In this document: one piece after another, positions 37,977-46,020 of the stretch
How positions within the stretch are numbered: position 1 is the first letter of the stretch
How the letters are laid out: each line of letters begins with the position of its first letter
Assembly: GCA_035534615.1 (NCBI GenBank)
Contig: DATLRO010000139.1
Location: forward strand, 1-47,574
Length of the DNA stretch: 47,574 bases
Direction of reading: 5' to 3'
Source: JAGWRA01 sp035534615
GTDB lineage: Bacteria; Acidobacteriota; Vicinamibacteria; Vicinamibacterales; CAVVIG01
Position numbers and translations under genes: made by a program
Notes under the pieces: model-generated
Databases searched by the model: none
Told to the model about the DNA's origin: nothing
The model's input: the letters and a program-made list of their open reading frames with translations, nothing else

Positions 37977-39692
37977 GTGAAGCGCTTTCTATTGCTCGTT
38001 CTGGCGGCTCTGGTCCTCACGCTCGGCAGTTCCGGTGCGTTCGCGCACGGGCGATCGGCCACCGCCGGCGGGGCCTCGCACTTCGACAAGTTCGACCGGC
38101 ACCTGCGGCAGATGCTGCTCCAGTCGCAGACGGGCGGGAACAAGCGGATCATCGTCGGCTTCAAGCCGGGCGACGACTGGACGGTGTACCAGGACCTGCT
38201 GAAGCAGGGGGCGACCGTCACCGGCTACTATCCACGCCTGCATGCGTTCGCCGTCACGATGCGGGACAACGACCTGCAGAAACTGGACAACGACACCAAC
38301 GTGACGAACGTGGCGACCGACGCGAAGGTGCACGCGACCGACGTGCTCGGCGACCTGCTCGGCGGCAACACCGGCACGGCCGACACGCTCCGGGCCTCGC
38401 TGGGCCTGGCCGTGGCGAGCGGCGGCGGCGCCTACACGGGGCCGACCGGGGCCGGCATCACCGTCGCGCTGATCGACTCGGGCCTCAGTCCGTCGCCCGA
38501 CGTCGACGCATCGCGCATCACCGCCTTCTACGACTTCACCCAGGGCGGCATCCTCACCACGCCGTCCGACGGCTTCGGCCACGGCACGCACGTCGCGGGG
38601 CTGATCGGCGGCACGGGCGCCGAGTCCAACGGCCAGTACGCCGGCGTCGCGCCGGGGGTGAATTTCGTCGTCTGCAAGGTGCTGGACAGCACGGGCGCGG
38701 GGCAGACCAGCAACGTCGTGGCGGCCCTGCAGTTCATCACCGAGAACAAGGACGCGCTGGGCGTCCAGGTCGTGAACATGTCGCTCGGCCATCCGCCGTA
38801 TGAAGACGCCGCCGACGACCCGCTCGACCAGGCGGTGGAGCAGGCCGTGCAGGCGGGGCTCATCGTCGTCACGTCGGCCGGCAACTACGGCCAGAATCCG
38901 ACGACCGGCCAGGTCGGCTACGCCGGCATCGCGGTGCCGGGCAACGCGCCCGAGGCGCTGACGGTCGGCGCAGTGATGACGCAGAACACGACGACCCGCA
39001 CGGACGACCGCGTGGCGCCCTACAGCTCGCGCGGACCGACGTGGTACGACGGCTACGCGAAGCCGGATGTCGTGGCCCCGGGCCATCTGCTGACCTCGGA
39101 CCAGGCGCCCAACTCGTACCTCGTCAATGAACTGCTCGGCCTCGGGTACACGAATCTGCTGGTCGGCAGCGACTACCTGACGCTGTGCGGGACGAGCATG
39201 GCCGCGGGCGTGACGACCGGCGTCGTGGCGCTGATGCTGCAGGCGCACCAGCTGGCGGAGCCGCATGCGCCGCCGCTGACGGCGCATGCCGTGAAGGCGA
39301 TCCTGGAGTTCACCTCCAGCTCCCTGAACGACGACACCGGAACGCCGTACGACTCGCTCACGCAGGGGACCGGCGAAATCAACGCCGCCGGCGCCATTGC
39401 GCTGACCCAGGCGATCGACACCAACCAGCCGGTCGGCTCGTACTGGCTGATGTCGCCGGTGACGCCGTCGACGACCATCGGGGGCGAGACGGTGACCTGG
39501 TCCCAGAACATCGTGTGGGGCAACAACATCGTGTGGGGCAGCTCGGTGTATTCCAACTCGGACGCCTGGGCGAACAACATCGTCTGGGGCAACAACATCG
39601 TGTGGGGCAACAACATCGTGTGGGGCGAGAATATCGTCTGGGGCGAGAACATCGTCTGGGGGAACAACATCGTCTGGGGTGGCCTCTTCTAG
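37977..39692 (+). CDS. Secreted subtilisin-like serine protease (S8) with C-terminal NIVWG repeats
   Basis: A 571-residue protein. Signal peptide: MKRFLLLVLAALVLTLGSSG, cleavage near AFA. A propeptide-like inhibitor domain (RIIVGFKPGDDW, YYPRLHAFAVTM) covers about 55-120. Catalytic residues are D167 (ALIDSGL), H205 (GHGTHVAGL), oxyanion N302 (TSAGNYG) and S407 (CGTSMAAG). After the catalytic core, residues 511-571 consist of eight NIVWG units with linker N or E, interrupted once by SSVYSNSDAWA. The tail could form a Trp-stacked beta structure for surface attachment or a self-assembling strap (inference); similar tails are known in acidobacterial subtilases. The start is GTG 37977 behind AGGAGA. 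Next to it lies a sensor kinase, possibly regulating it. Confidence 0.92.
   Translation: MKRFLLLVLAALVLTLGSSGAFAHGRSATAGGASHFDKFDRHLRQMLLQSQTGGNKRIIVGFKPGDDWTVYQDLLKQGATVTGYYPRLHAFAVTMRDNDLQKLDNDTNVTNVATDAKVHATDVLGDLLGGNTGTADTLRASLGLAVASGGGAYTGPTGAGITVALIDSGLSPSPDVDASRITAFYDFTQGGILTTPSDGFGHGTHVAGLIGGTGAESNGQYAGVAPGVNFVVCKVLDSTGAGQTSNVVAALQFITENKDALGVQVVNMSLGHPPYEDAADDPLDQAVEQAVQAGLIVVTSAGNYGQNPTTGQVGYAGIAVPGNAPEALTVGAVMTQNTTTRTDDRVAPYSSRGPTWYDGYAKPDVVAPGHLLTSDQAPNSYLVNELLGLGYTNLLVGSDYLTLCGTSMAAGVTTGVVALMLQAHQLAEPHAPPLTAHAVKAILEFTSSSLNDDTGTPYDSLTQGTGEINAAGAIALTQAIDTNQPVGSYWLMSPVTPSTTIGGETVTWSQNIVWGNNIVWGSSVYSNSDAWANNIVWGNNIVWGNNIVWGENIVWGENIVWGNNIVWGGLF
39507..39683. repeat. 18-bp coding tandem repeat (NNIVWG units)
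   Basis: Six-codon units based on AACAACATCGTGTGGGGC, eight in all, with synonymous GTG/GTC changes and AAC-to-GAG changes at the first codon. The high identity and head-to-tail order mean the copy number can change by slippage or recombination without a frameshift. Confidence 0.85.
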
Positions 39693-39728
39693 GAAGGCTG
39701 TGACACGAGCGACGAGGAGACCCTGCTC

Positions 39729-42425
39729 ATGAACACGGCCAGCCTTCGTATGAGGCCCGCAGTCCTGTCATCGGCCGCGCGGGACGCCGCGGGTGACCTG
39801 GCGACCCGGCCGCGGCAGGCGCAGATCTACGTGGGGGTCGTGATCGCGCTGGGCGCGACGGCGCTCGTCGCGCTGTTTCCTCCGGCCTGCCCCAAGCCGA
39901 CGCTGTTCCTGCTGTTCCTGGCGGTCTCTTCGGCGGCGGCCGCCTTCAAGATCAGCCTGCCGCTGAGCAAAGGGGGATCGACGATGTCGGTCTCCTACGC
40001 GTCCGACTTCACGGCGCTCCTGCTCATGGGGCCCGGCCAGACGATGATCATCTCGATGGTCAGCGGCTGGGCCCAGTGCGCCTTCAACACCACCAACGGG
40101 AAGCGCACGCCGGCGGTCCAGACGATCTTCAGCATGTCCACGCTGGTCCTGACGACGCAGGCGGCCGGCTTCGTTTACCAGGTGCTGGGCGGCCGGTTCG
40201 GGGACTTCGACGGGCACAGTGTCGCGGAATCACTGGTCGGCGCCGGCGCGACCTACTTCCTGGTCAACACGCTGCTCATCGCGACGGCTATCGCGCTGTC
40301 GAACCGCCAGTCGATCCGCGCGGTCTGGCTGGAGAGCTTTCTGTGGGCAGGGCCGAGCTACTTCGTCGGGGCCGGTACGGCGGCCGTGCTGGCGACCCTG
40401 ATTGATCGCACCGGCCCATGGTTCGCGATCCTGGCGGCCGCACCGGTCTACCTGACGCACCGCACGTACCAGATCTATCTGGGCCGCATGGAAGACGAGC
40501 AGCGGCACGTGCACCAGATCTCAGAGCTGCACTGGGCGACGATGGAGGCGCTCGAGCTGGCGCAACGCTCCGAGCGCGCGCTCACCTCGGAGAAGGAGCG
40601 GCTCGCGATCACGCTGCGATCGATCGGCGACGGCGTCATCACGACCGACACCGCCGGCCGCGTCGTCATGCTCAATCACACGGCGGAGCAGCTGACCGGC
40701 TGGGCCCAGGTGGACGCCGCGGGCCGTTTCCTCAGCGACATCGTGCGGCTCACCGACGACTCCGACGGCGACACCCGCGCCGACGAACCGTCCGGCGACC
40801 GGCCCAGACGCGGCCTCCTGCAGACCCGGGACGGGGCGAGCCGCGTGATCGAGCGGATCGCCACGTCGATCCACGATCGGGACCACCACGACATCGGCAC
40901 GGTGCTCGTGATCCGGGATGTCACCGACGCCGTGACGCTGGAGCAGGAGCGGCTGAAGGCGAGCAAGCTCGAATCGCTCGGCGTTCTCGCCGGCGGCATC
41001 GCGCACGACTTCAACAACATCCTGCTGGCCATTGCCGGCAACCTCTCGCTCGCCAGCCTGACCGCCGGCGACGAGCCGACCGCCAGGCGGCTTGCCGACG
41101 CGGAGGGGGCCTGCCTGCGCGCGCGCGGCCTGACGCAGCAGCTGCTGACGTTCTCCAAAGGCGGCGCCCCGATCCGGCAGCGGACCGCCATCGGGCCGCT
41201 CGTCGACGACTGGTCGCGGTTCGCACTGCGTGGATCGAACGTGAACTGCGCGACCGACATCGCGCCGGATCTCTGGGCGGTCGACGCCGACGAGGGACAG
41301 ATCAGCCAGGTCATCAACAACATCGTGCTCAACGCCAAGCAGGCCATGCCGTGCGGCGGCACCGTCACCGTGACAGCCGCCAACATCCGGATCGAGCCGG
41401 GGACCCGGCCCGTCGGGTTCGACGCGCCCGACGGGCGCTACGTCCGCATCTCGATTACCGATGAAGGGCCAGGCATTCCAGACGAGTGCCGCCGCCGGAT
41501 CTTCGATCCGTACTACACCACCAAGCCGAAGGGGACCGGCCTCGGCCTGGCCTCCTGTTACTCGATCGTGACCAGACACGAGGGACACATCGGCGTCGAG
41601 TCGGTCCCGGGAGCGGGCGCCACCTTCCACGTCTACCTTCCGGCGGCGACACCACGCGAGGGCGCGACAGCCGAGCCGGTGCGTGACGCACTGTTCACGG
41701 GGCACGGCCGGATCCTGGTCATGGATGACGAAGAATGCGTCCGCGCCGTCGCGGCCGACATGCTGTCGTACCTCGGCTACACGGTGCAGACGGCGAGCGA
41801 TGGCCGCCACGCGCTGGCGCTCTACCAGGCGGAGCGCGACGCCGGCCGGCCGTTCGACGCCGTCATCATGGACCTCACCGTGCCTGGCGGCATGGGCGGC
41901 GTCGAGGCGATGCGGGAACTGCGCGCGATCGACCCGGCCGTGCGGGCGATCGCCTCGAGCGGCTATGCCGACGACCCCGTGATGGCCGAGCATACCCGCT
42001 ACGGCTTCCAGGGCGTCATTCCCAAGCCGTTCGCCGTCAGGGATCTCGGACGGGCCGTCCAGGGACTGAACCTGCCGCCGGCAGTCGCGGAGGAAGCCCG
42101 GCAAACGATGTCGATCGAACGGCACGCCGGCACGGCCGTTGACACGCCGCGCCCGCAGCGCGCGCCGGACGCGGCCGGGATGCCGCTTCGACTGGACGCC
42201 AGCCTGGAGATCGCCGAGCGGAACCACATCCTGCGCGCGCTGCGCGATGCCAGCGGCAACAAAGCCATGGCCGCGCGCCGGCTCGGCGTGAGCCGACGGA
42301 CGCTGTACCGGCGCCTGCAGAAGCACGACCTCCGCACCGTCACGGCCGTGACTGGCGTCTCGGGCGGTGACAGCTACACCCTGTCCAGCGACCCGATCCT
42401 GTCGGCAGGAGAGCCCGAGGCCTGA
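39729..42425 (+). CDS. Membrane sensor histidine kinase with PAS, receiver and Fis-type HTH on one chain
   Basis: An 898-residue protein. The N-terminal membrane domain has about six to eight spans (residues 32-240; VGVVIALGATALVALF, TYFLVNTLLIATAIALS). A coiled helix follows, then a PAS domain at about 290-400 (SIGDGVITTDTAGRVVMLNH). HisKA has phospho-acceptor H426 in GGIAHDFNNILLAIAG. HATPase_c has N-box NNIVLNAKQ, ITDEGPGIP and GTGLGLA. The receiver domain has D666-D667, phospho-acceptor D715 (AVIMDLTVPGG), S743-S744 and K766 (IPKPF). After a linker comes a Fis/HTH_8 domain at about 827-868 (AERNHILRALRDASGNKAMA, ARRLGVSRRTLYRRLQ). The last is the DNA-binding type of ActR/PrrA/NtrC. Sensor, receiver and DNA-binding output are thus in one membrane protein. 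It starts behind GAGGAGA, 37 bases after the subtilase. Confidence 0.9.
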   Translation: MNTASLRMRPAVLSSAARDAAGDLATRPRQAQIYVGVVIALGATALVALFPPACPKPTLFLLFLAVSSAAAAFKISLPLSKGGSTMSVSYASDFTALLLMGPGQTMIISMVSGWAQCAFNTTNGKRTPAVQTIFSMSTLVLTTQAAGFVYQVLGGRFGDFDGHSVAESLVGAGATYFLVNTLLIATAIALSNRQSIRAVWLESFLWAGPSYFVGAGTAAVLATLIDRTGPWFAILAAAPVYLTHRTYQIYLGRMEDEQRHVHQISELHWATMEALELAQRSERALTSEKERLAITLRSIGDGVITTDTAGRVVMLNHTAEQLTGWAQVDAAGRFLSDIVRLTDDSDGDTRADEPSGDRPRRGLLQTRDGASRVIERIATSIHDRDHHDIGTVLVIRDVTDAVTLEQERLKASKLESLGVLAGGIAHDFNNILLAIAGNLSLASLTAGDEPTARRLADAEGACLRARGLTQQLLTFSKGGAPIRQRTAIGPLVDDWSRFALRGSNVNCATDIAPDLWAVDADEGQISQVINNIVLNAKQAMPCGGTVTVTAANIRIEPGTRPVGFDAPDGRYVRISITDEGPGIPDECRRRIFDPYYTTKPKGTGLGLASCYSIVTRHEGHIGVESVPGAGATFHVYLPAATPREGATAEPVRDALFTGHGRILVMDDEECVRAVAADMLSYLGYTVQTASDGRHALALYQAERDAGRPFDAVIMDLTVPGGMGGVEAMRELRAIDPAVRAIASSGYADDPVMAEHTRYGFQGVIPKPFAVRDLGRAVQGLNLPPAVAEEARQTMSIERHAGTAVDTPRPQRAPDAAGMPLRLDASLEIAERNHILRALRDASGNKAMAARRLGVSRRTLYRRLQKHDLRTVTAVTGVSGGDSYTLSSDPILSAGEPEA

Positions 42426-42497
42426 GGGGGTCGGGTGGCCACGTTCCGGCTGACGCCACCCTGCCCCGCGTGATGGCGTCAGCCGGAGGCCCGCGCA

Positions 42498-42893
42498 ATG
42501 TCTGACCAGCCCGGCCACACCTGTCCGTTCGACGGCCGGCCGCTCCGCAAGAAGTCGGTGGTGGCGCGGCCGGGCATCGACGGGAGCTGGCCGGCCGAAC
42601 ACGTCACGTTCCGCACGTCCTGGACCTGCCCCTCGCCCGGGTGCACCTATTGCGAGCCGGACAACGCGCAGACGCTCGCCGTCTGGGGATGGCTGCGGGT
42701 CTACTATCAGCGCCTGGCCGAACGGGCCGAATATCGCCGGCTGACGTACGACGCCCGGTGGGCGCTGCTCGTGCACGCCGTCGAGCACCTCGGAACGGAT
42801 CCCACGAGCGCGCTGGAACCGCTGAAACGGGATGCGGCGACGCGCGCGGAGATCCTGAGCTGGCTCGAGAAGCTGCGGCGCGCGGAGGAGTGA
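42498..42893 (+). CDS. Small Cys-containing protein of unknown function
   Basis: A 131-residue protein. The N-terminal part has four cysteines in a ribbon-like order (CPFDGRPL with C9; SWTCPSPGCTYC with C44, C49, C52), suggesting a metal site. The C-terminal half is helical (VWGWLRVYYQRLAERAEYRR, LLVHAVEHLG, EILSWLEKLRRAEE). No signal or membrane span. I do not recognise the family. It is convergent with the ADOP permease, and a short GGGGCTC tandem repeat follows its stop. Confidence 0.6.
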   Translation: MSDQPGHTCPFDGRPLRKKSVVARPGIDGSWPAEHVTFRTSWTCPSPGCTYCEPDNAQTLAVWGWLRVYYQRLAERAEYRRLTYDARWALLVHAVEHLGTDPTSALEPLKRDAATRAEILSWLEKLRRAEE

Positions 42894-42905
42894 CGCTCGG
42901 AACTC

Positions 42906-42932
42906 GGGGCTCGGGGCTCGGGGCTCGGGGCT
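42906..42932. repeat. GGGGCTC tandem repeat (about four copies)
   Basis: Perfect 7-bp units, GGGGCTCGGGGCTCGGGGCTC, then a degenerate GGGGCTTGAGGCTC. It lies between two convergent stops. It may be a simple slippage-prone microsatellite or part of a termination region. Confidence 0.7.
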
Positions 42933-42960
42933 TGAGGCTCAGGCACTCGGACGCCGGGCC

Positions 42961-45591
42961 CTACTCGCTACGCAGGGCCGCCATCGGGTCGACCCGGCTC
43001 GCCCGTCGGGCCGGAAGGTAGGTCGCGGCCACCGCCATCAGCGCGGCGAGGCCCGACACGACGACCAAGGTCGCCGGGTCGGTCGCCTGTATGCCGGTGA
43101 GCAGGCCGGTCAGCACCCTCGACAGCGCCAGCGCGCCCGCCAGGCCCAGCGCAATGCCGGCGAACGCCCGCAGCATCCCCTCCCGAAGCACGGTCCGGAC
43201 AACCTGGGCCGGTTCGGCGCCCAGCGCGAGCCGGATGCCGAACTCGCGCGTGCGTTGCGCGACGGCGTATGCCGTGACACCGTAAATGCCGACGGCGGCC
43301 AGGAAGACGGCCATGACGGCGAACACGCCGATCAGCAGCGCCGTGAACCGTGGGCGGACCAGTTGCCGCGCAACCAGTTCGGGCATCGTGTTCACGTGGG
43401 TGACGTCCAGGTCCGGCTCGACCCGCGCGAGCAGGTGGCGGATGTCGGGAGCCAGGCGAGCAGGAGTGCCCGCAGTCCTGATCACCAGGAAGGTCGCCCA
43501 GCGCGGGTGCTGATAATCAGGCCAGTAGATTTCCGGCCCGACCGGCTCGCCCGCGTAGAACGGCGGCACGTCCCGGACGACGCCGACGATCCGCACGGTC
43601 AGCTTCTCCTCCTTCAGTGTCACGAGGTCGTCGAGCGGGCTCGTGCCGGGCCAGTATCGGCGGGCCATCGCCTCGTTCACGATCGCCACGGGAGGCGCAC
43701 CCGGGCCATCCCGGTCGGTGAAGTCGCGCCCGGCCACGATCGGGATGCCCATGGTCGGGAAATAGCCGGGACTGACATCGAACCATCGGACCGGCGATCC
43801 GTCCCCGCGCGTGCCGGCCGGAGCGCCGTCGATCGTGAACGAGTCGGTCTCCCGACCGCCGAACAGCGGGCCGCTGGAGGCGGCCCCGGCCGATACGACG
43901 CCCGGGAACGACGACAGACGGCCCAGCGCGCGGCGGTAGAACGCGCCGACGGCCCCGGACCGCGGATACTTGCCTTCAGGCACGAAGATCTGCAGCGTGA
44001 GCAGGTGCTGCTGCTCGAAGCCCGGCTGCCACATCACCAGCGCCACGAAGCTGCGCAGGAGCAGGCCGGCCCCGACGAGCAGCATCAGCGCCAGGGCCAC
44101 TTCCGCGACGATGAGCGTGCCACGAAGCTGCAGGCCGCGGCCGATCCCGGTGCGTCGGCCGTCCTTCAGCGCGTCGCTGACATCCACGCGCGAGGCGCGC
44201 AGCGCCGGCAGTGTCCCGAACAGCACGCTGCTCGCCAGGCCGACCAGCGCGGCAAAGACGAGCACCCGCTGGTCGATGACCACCCCGCCGAGCCGCGGGA
44301 TGCCGGCCGGCGCCAGCGCGAGGAACGCCCGCACACCCGCGAACGCGAGCAGCAGCCCGGCCGCGCTGCCGAGCGCCGCCAGCACGACGCCTTCGGTCAG
44401 CAGCATCCGGACGAGGCGCCGGCGGCTGCCGCCGAGCGCGATCCGGACGGCAAGCTCCCGTCGCCGGGCGGAGGCACGCGCCAGCAGGAGGTTGGCCACG
44501 TTCGCGCAGCCGATCAGCAGCACCAGGCCGACGGCGCCGAGAAATACGATCAGGGTCCGGCGCACGGGCCCGACGACCTGGTCCAGCAGCGGCTCGACCC
44601 TCACGCCCCAGCCGGCATCGGTCTTCGGATGAGCCCGGGCCAGCTGCGCGGCAATCGCCGCCAGGTCGCTCTGCGCCGCGTCGATGGTCGCGCCGGGCGC
44701 GAGACGGCCATAGACGACAAATCCCCGCCAGTCGCGGTTCGCCTCGTCGCGCGGGTCGAACGGCAGCGGGGTCCAGAACTGCACCCGCTCGAATTGCGGA
44801 ACCGAGAAGCCGGCCGGCAGCACCCCGACAATCCGATACGAACGGCCGTCCAGCCTCAGCGTGCGGCCGATCGCGCCGGAATCGCCCCCGAAGCGACTCT
44901 CCCACACCGCGTGGCTCAGCACGATGACCGTGTTCCGGCCGGACTGCAGATCGGCCGGCTCGAGCAGCCGGCCGAGCGCCGGCGCCACGCCGAGCACCCG
45001 GAACAGCGCCGGCGTGGCCAGGCCACCCAGGAGGCCCTCGGCGCCGGCCGGCGTGCGATGCAGGAACAACCGTGATCGCGCCAGGCCCAGGCCGGCGATC
45101 GTGCGACTCGCCTGCCGCATGTCCTCGACATCCGGCGGCGACGCGACGCAGAACCCGGCCACCACGCGGTTCTCCGAGCAGAGCGCGAACAGGCGGTCGG
45201 GCCGGGGAAACGGGAGCGGCTGGAGCAGGACCGCATTGACGACGCTGAAGATCGCCGCGTTGGCGCCGACGCCGAGCGCCAGCGTCAGGATCGCCGCGGC
45301 GGCAAATCCCGGGTTGCGCCGCAGGCCGCGCAGCGCGAAGCGGACGTCCTGGCCGAGGGCCTCGGCGGAGCGGCGCGCCCAGGAGTCACGGCACTCGTCC
45401 CTGGCCCAGGCCATGCTGCCGAAGCGCCGGCGCGCATCGCGACGCGCATCGGCTGGGGACAGGCCGGCTCGAATGCCCGCCTCGGTCTCCATGTCGAGAT
45501 GAAAGCGGAGCTCCTCGTCCAGGGAGCGCTCGAGCCGATCCCGGCGGAACCAGCTCTCGAACCAGCGCCGGATGTTCGGGAACGCGGTCAC
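42961..45591 (-). CDS. ADOP-type ABC transporter permease (MacB/FtsX-like, duplicated)
   Basis: An 876-residue protein. The acidobacterial-duplicated-permease N-terminal cap (FESWFRRDRLERSLDEELRF, FHLDMETEAGIRAG) is followed by DVRFALRGLRRNPGFAAAA, LALGVGANAAIFSVVNAVLL. A MacB periplasmic core and FtsX block come next (VFLGAVGLVLLIGCANVANLL, LARASARRRELAVRIALGGSR, LVRMLLTEGVVLAALG). A second core and FtsX block follow (RFTALLIGVFAVMAVFLAAVG, YAVAQRTREFGIRLALGAEP, THLPARRASRVDPMAALRSE type ending). No ATPase is adjacent. The family is typical of Acidobacteriota and is thought to export peptides, lipids or other small molecules. The PadR gene ends 13 bases upstream. Confidence 0.95.
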   Translation of the reverse strand: MTAFPNIRRWFESWFRRDRLERSLDEELRFHLDMETEAGIRAGLSPADARRDARRRFGSMAWARDECRDSWARRSAEALGQDVRFALRGLRRNPGFAAAAILTLALGVGANAAIFSVVNAVLLQPLPFPRPDRLFALCSENRVVAGFCVASPPDVEDMRQASRTIAGLGLARSRLFLHRTPAGAEGLLGGLATPALFRVLGVAPALGRLLEPADLQSGRNTVIVLSHAVWESRFGGDSGAIGRTLRLDGRSYRIVGVLPAGFSVPQFERVQFWTPLPFDPRDEANRDWRGFVVYGRLAPGATIDAAQSDLAAIAAQLARAHPKTDAGWGVRVEPLLDQVVGPVRRTLIVFLGAVGLVLLIGCANVANLLLARASARRRELAVRIALGGSRRRLVRMLLTEGVVLAALGSAAGLLLAFAGVRAFLALAPAGIPRLGGVVIDQRVLVFAALVGLASSVLFGTLPALRASRVDVSDALKDGRRTGIGRGLQLRGTLIVAEVALALMLLVGAGLLLRSFVALVMWQPGFEQQHLLTLQIFVPEGKYPRSGAVGAFYRRALGRLSSFPGVVSAGAASSGPLFGGRETDSFTIDGAPAGTRGDGSPVRWFDVSPGYFPTMGIPIVAGRDFTDRDGPGAPPVAIVNEAMARRYWPGTSPLDDLVTLKEEKLTVRIVGVVRDVPPFYAGEPVGPEIYWPDYQHPRWATFLVIRTAGTPARLAPDIRHLLARVEPDLDVTHVNTMPELVARQLVRPRFTALLIGVFAVMAVFLAAVGIYGVTAYAVAQRTREFGIRLALGAEPAQVVRTVLREGMLRAFAGIALGLAGALALSRVLTGLLTGIQATDPATLVVVSGLAALMAVAATYLPARRASRVDPMAALRSE

Positions 45592-45603
45592 GTGCTCCCC
45601 CGT

Positions 45604-45939
45604 TCAGGCGCCTTCCAGAATCAGCGCGACGGCAGCGGCAAAACGCTGCCAGCTGTCCGTCTCGTCCGAGAGGTGACGTCGTCCGGCCTTCGTCAGGCGA
45701 TAGAACCGGGCCCGCCGGTGGTTGTCCGACAGGCCCCACTCGGCGTCGATCAGTCCGCGCTGCTCGAGGCGGTACAAGGCGGGATACAGCGAACCCTGGT
45801 TGATGCTGAGTGCGTCCTGCGACACCTGCTGGATGCGCTGCGAGATCCCCCAGCCGTGCATCGCCCCGGCCTCCAGGACGCGGAGGATCAGCAGATCGAG
45901 CGTTCCCTGCAGCAGATCGCTTCGGGTGGGCGGCGCCAT
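45604..45939 (-). CDS. PadR family transcriptional regulator
   Basis: A 111-residue winged-helix protein: LLQGTLDLLILRVLEAGAMH, GWGISQRIQQVSQDALSINQ, GSLYPALYRLEQRGLIDAEW, RRARFYRLTKAGRRHLSDE, then a short C-terminal helix for dimerisation. This length is the short PadR_2-like form that almost always precedes ADOP permeases in Acidobacteriota. It probably represses its own operon with the permease; the inducer is unknown. Confidence 0.95.
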   Translation of the reverse strand: MAPPTRSDLLQGTLDLLILRVLEAGAMHGWGISQRIQQVSQDALSINQGSLYPALYRLEQRGLIDAEWGLSDNHRRARFYRLTKAGRRHLSDETDSWQRFAAAVALILEGA

Positions 45940-45977
45940 GCGATCGACAGGATCGCACGGCTCCTGTAGGACGTCAA
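45940..45977 (-). promoter_or_regulatory. PadR promoter/operator candidate
   Basis: On the minus strand TTGACG (45977-45972) is a good -35 match, with a weak -10 GATCCT 17 bases later. The near-palindrome TCCTACAGGA lies within the spacer (45971-45962), and GCGATC...GATCGC (45956-45940) touches the start codon. Both could be bound by a PadR dimer. No ribosome binding site is clear, so a leaderless or near-leaderless transcript is possible. Confidence 0.4.
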
Positions 45978-46020
45978 GGGGAAGGAGACGAGCTCGATGT
46001 CGACTGGACGAGTGCGGGTC

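Noticed and set aside
39507..39683. Regular 18-bp direct repeats, considered as a CRISPR array
   Set aside because: Units are contiguous with no spacers, lie in frame in a protease gene and encode a fixed peptide motif.
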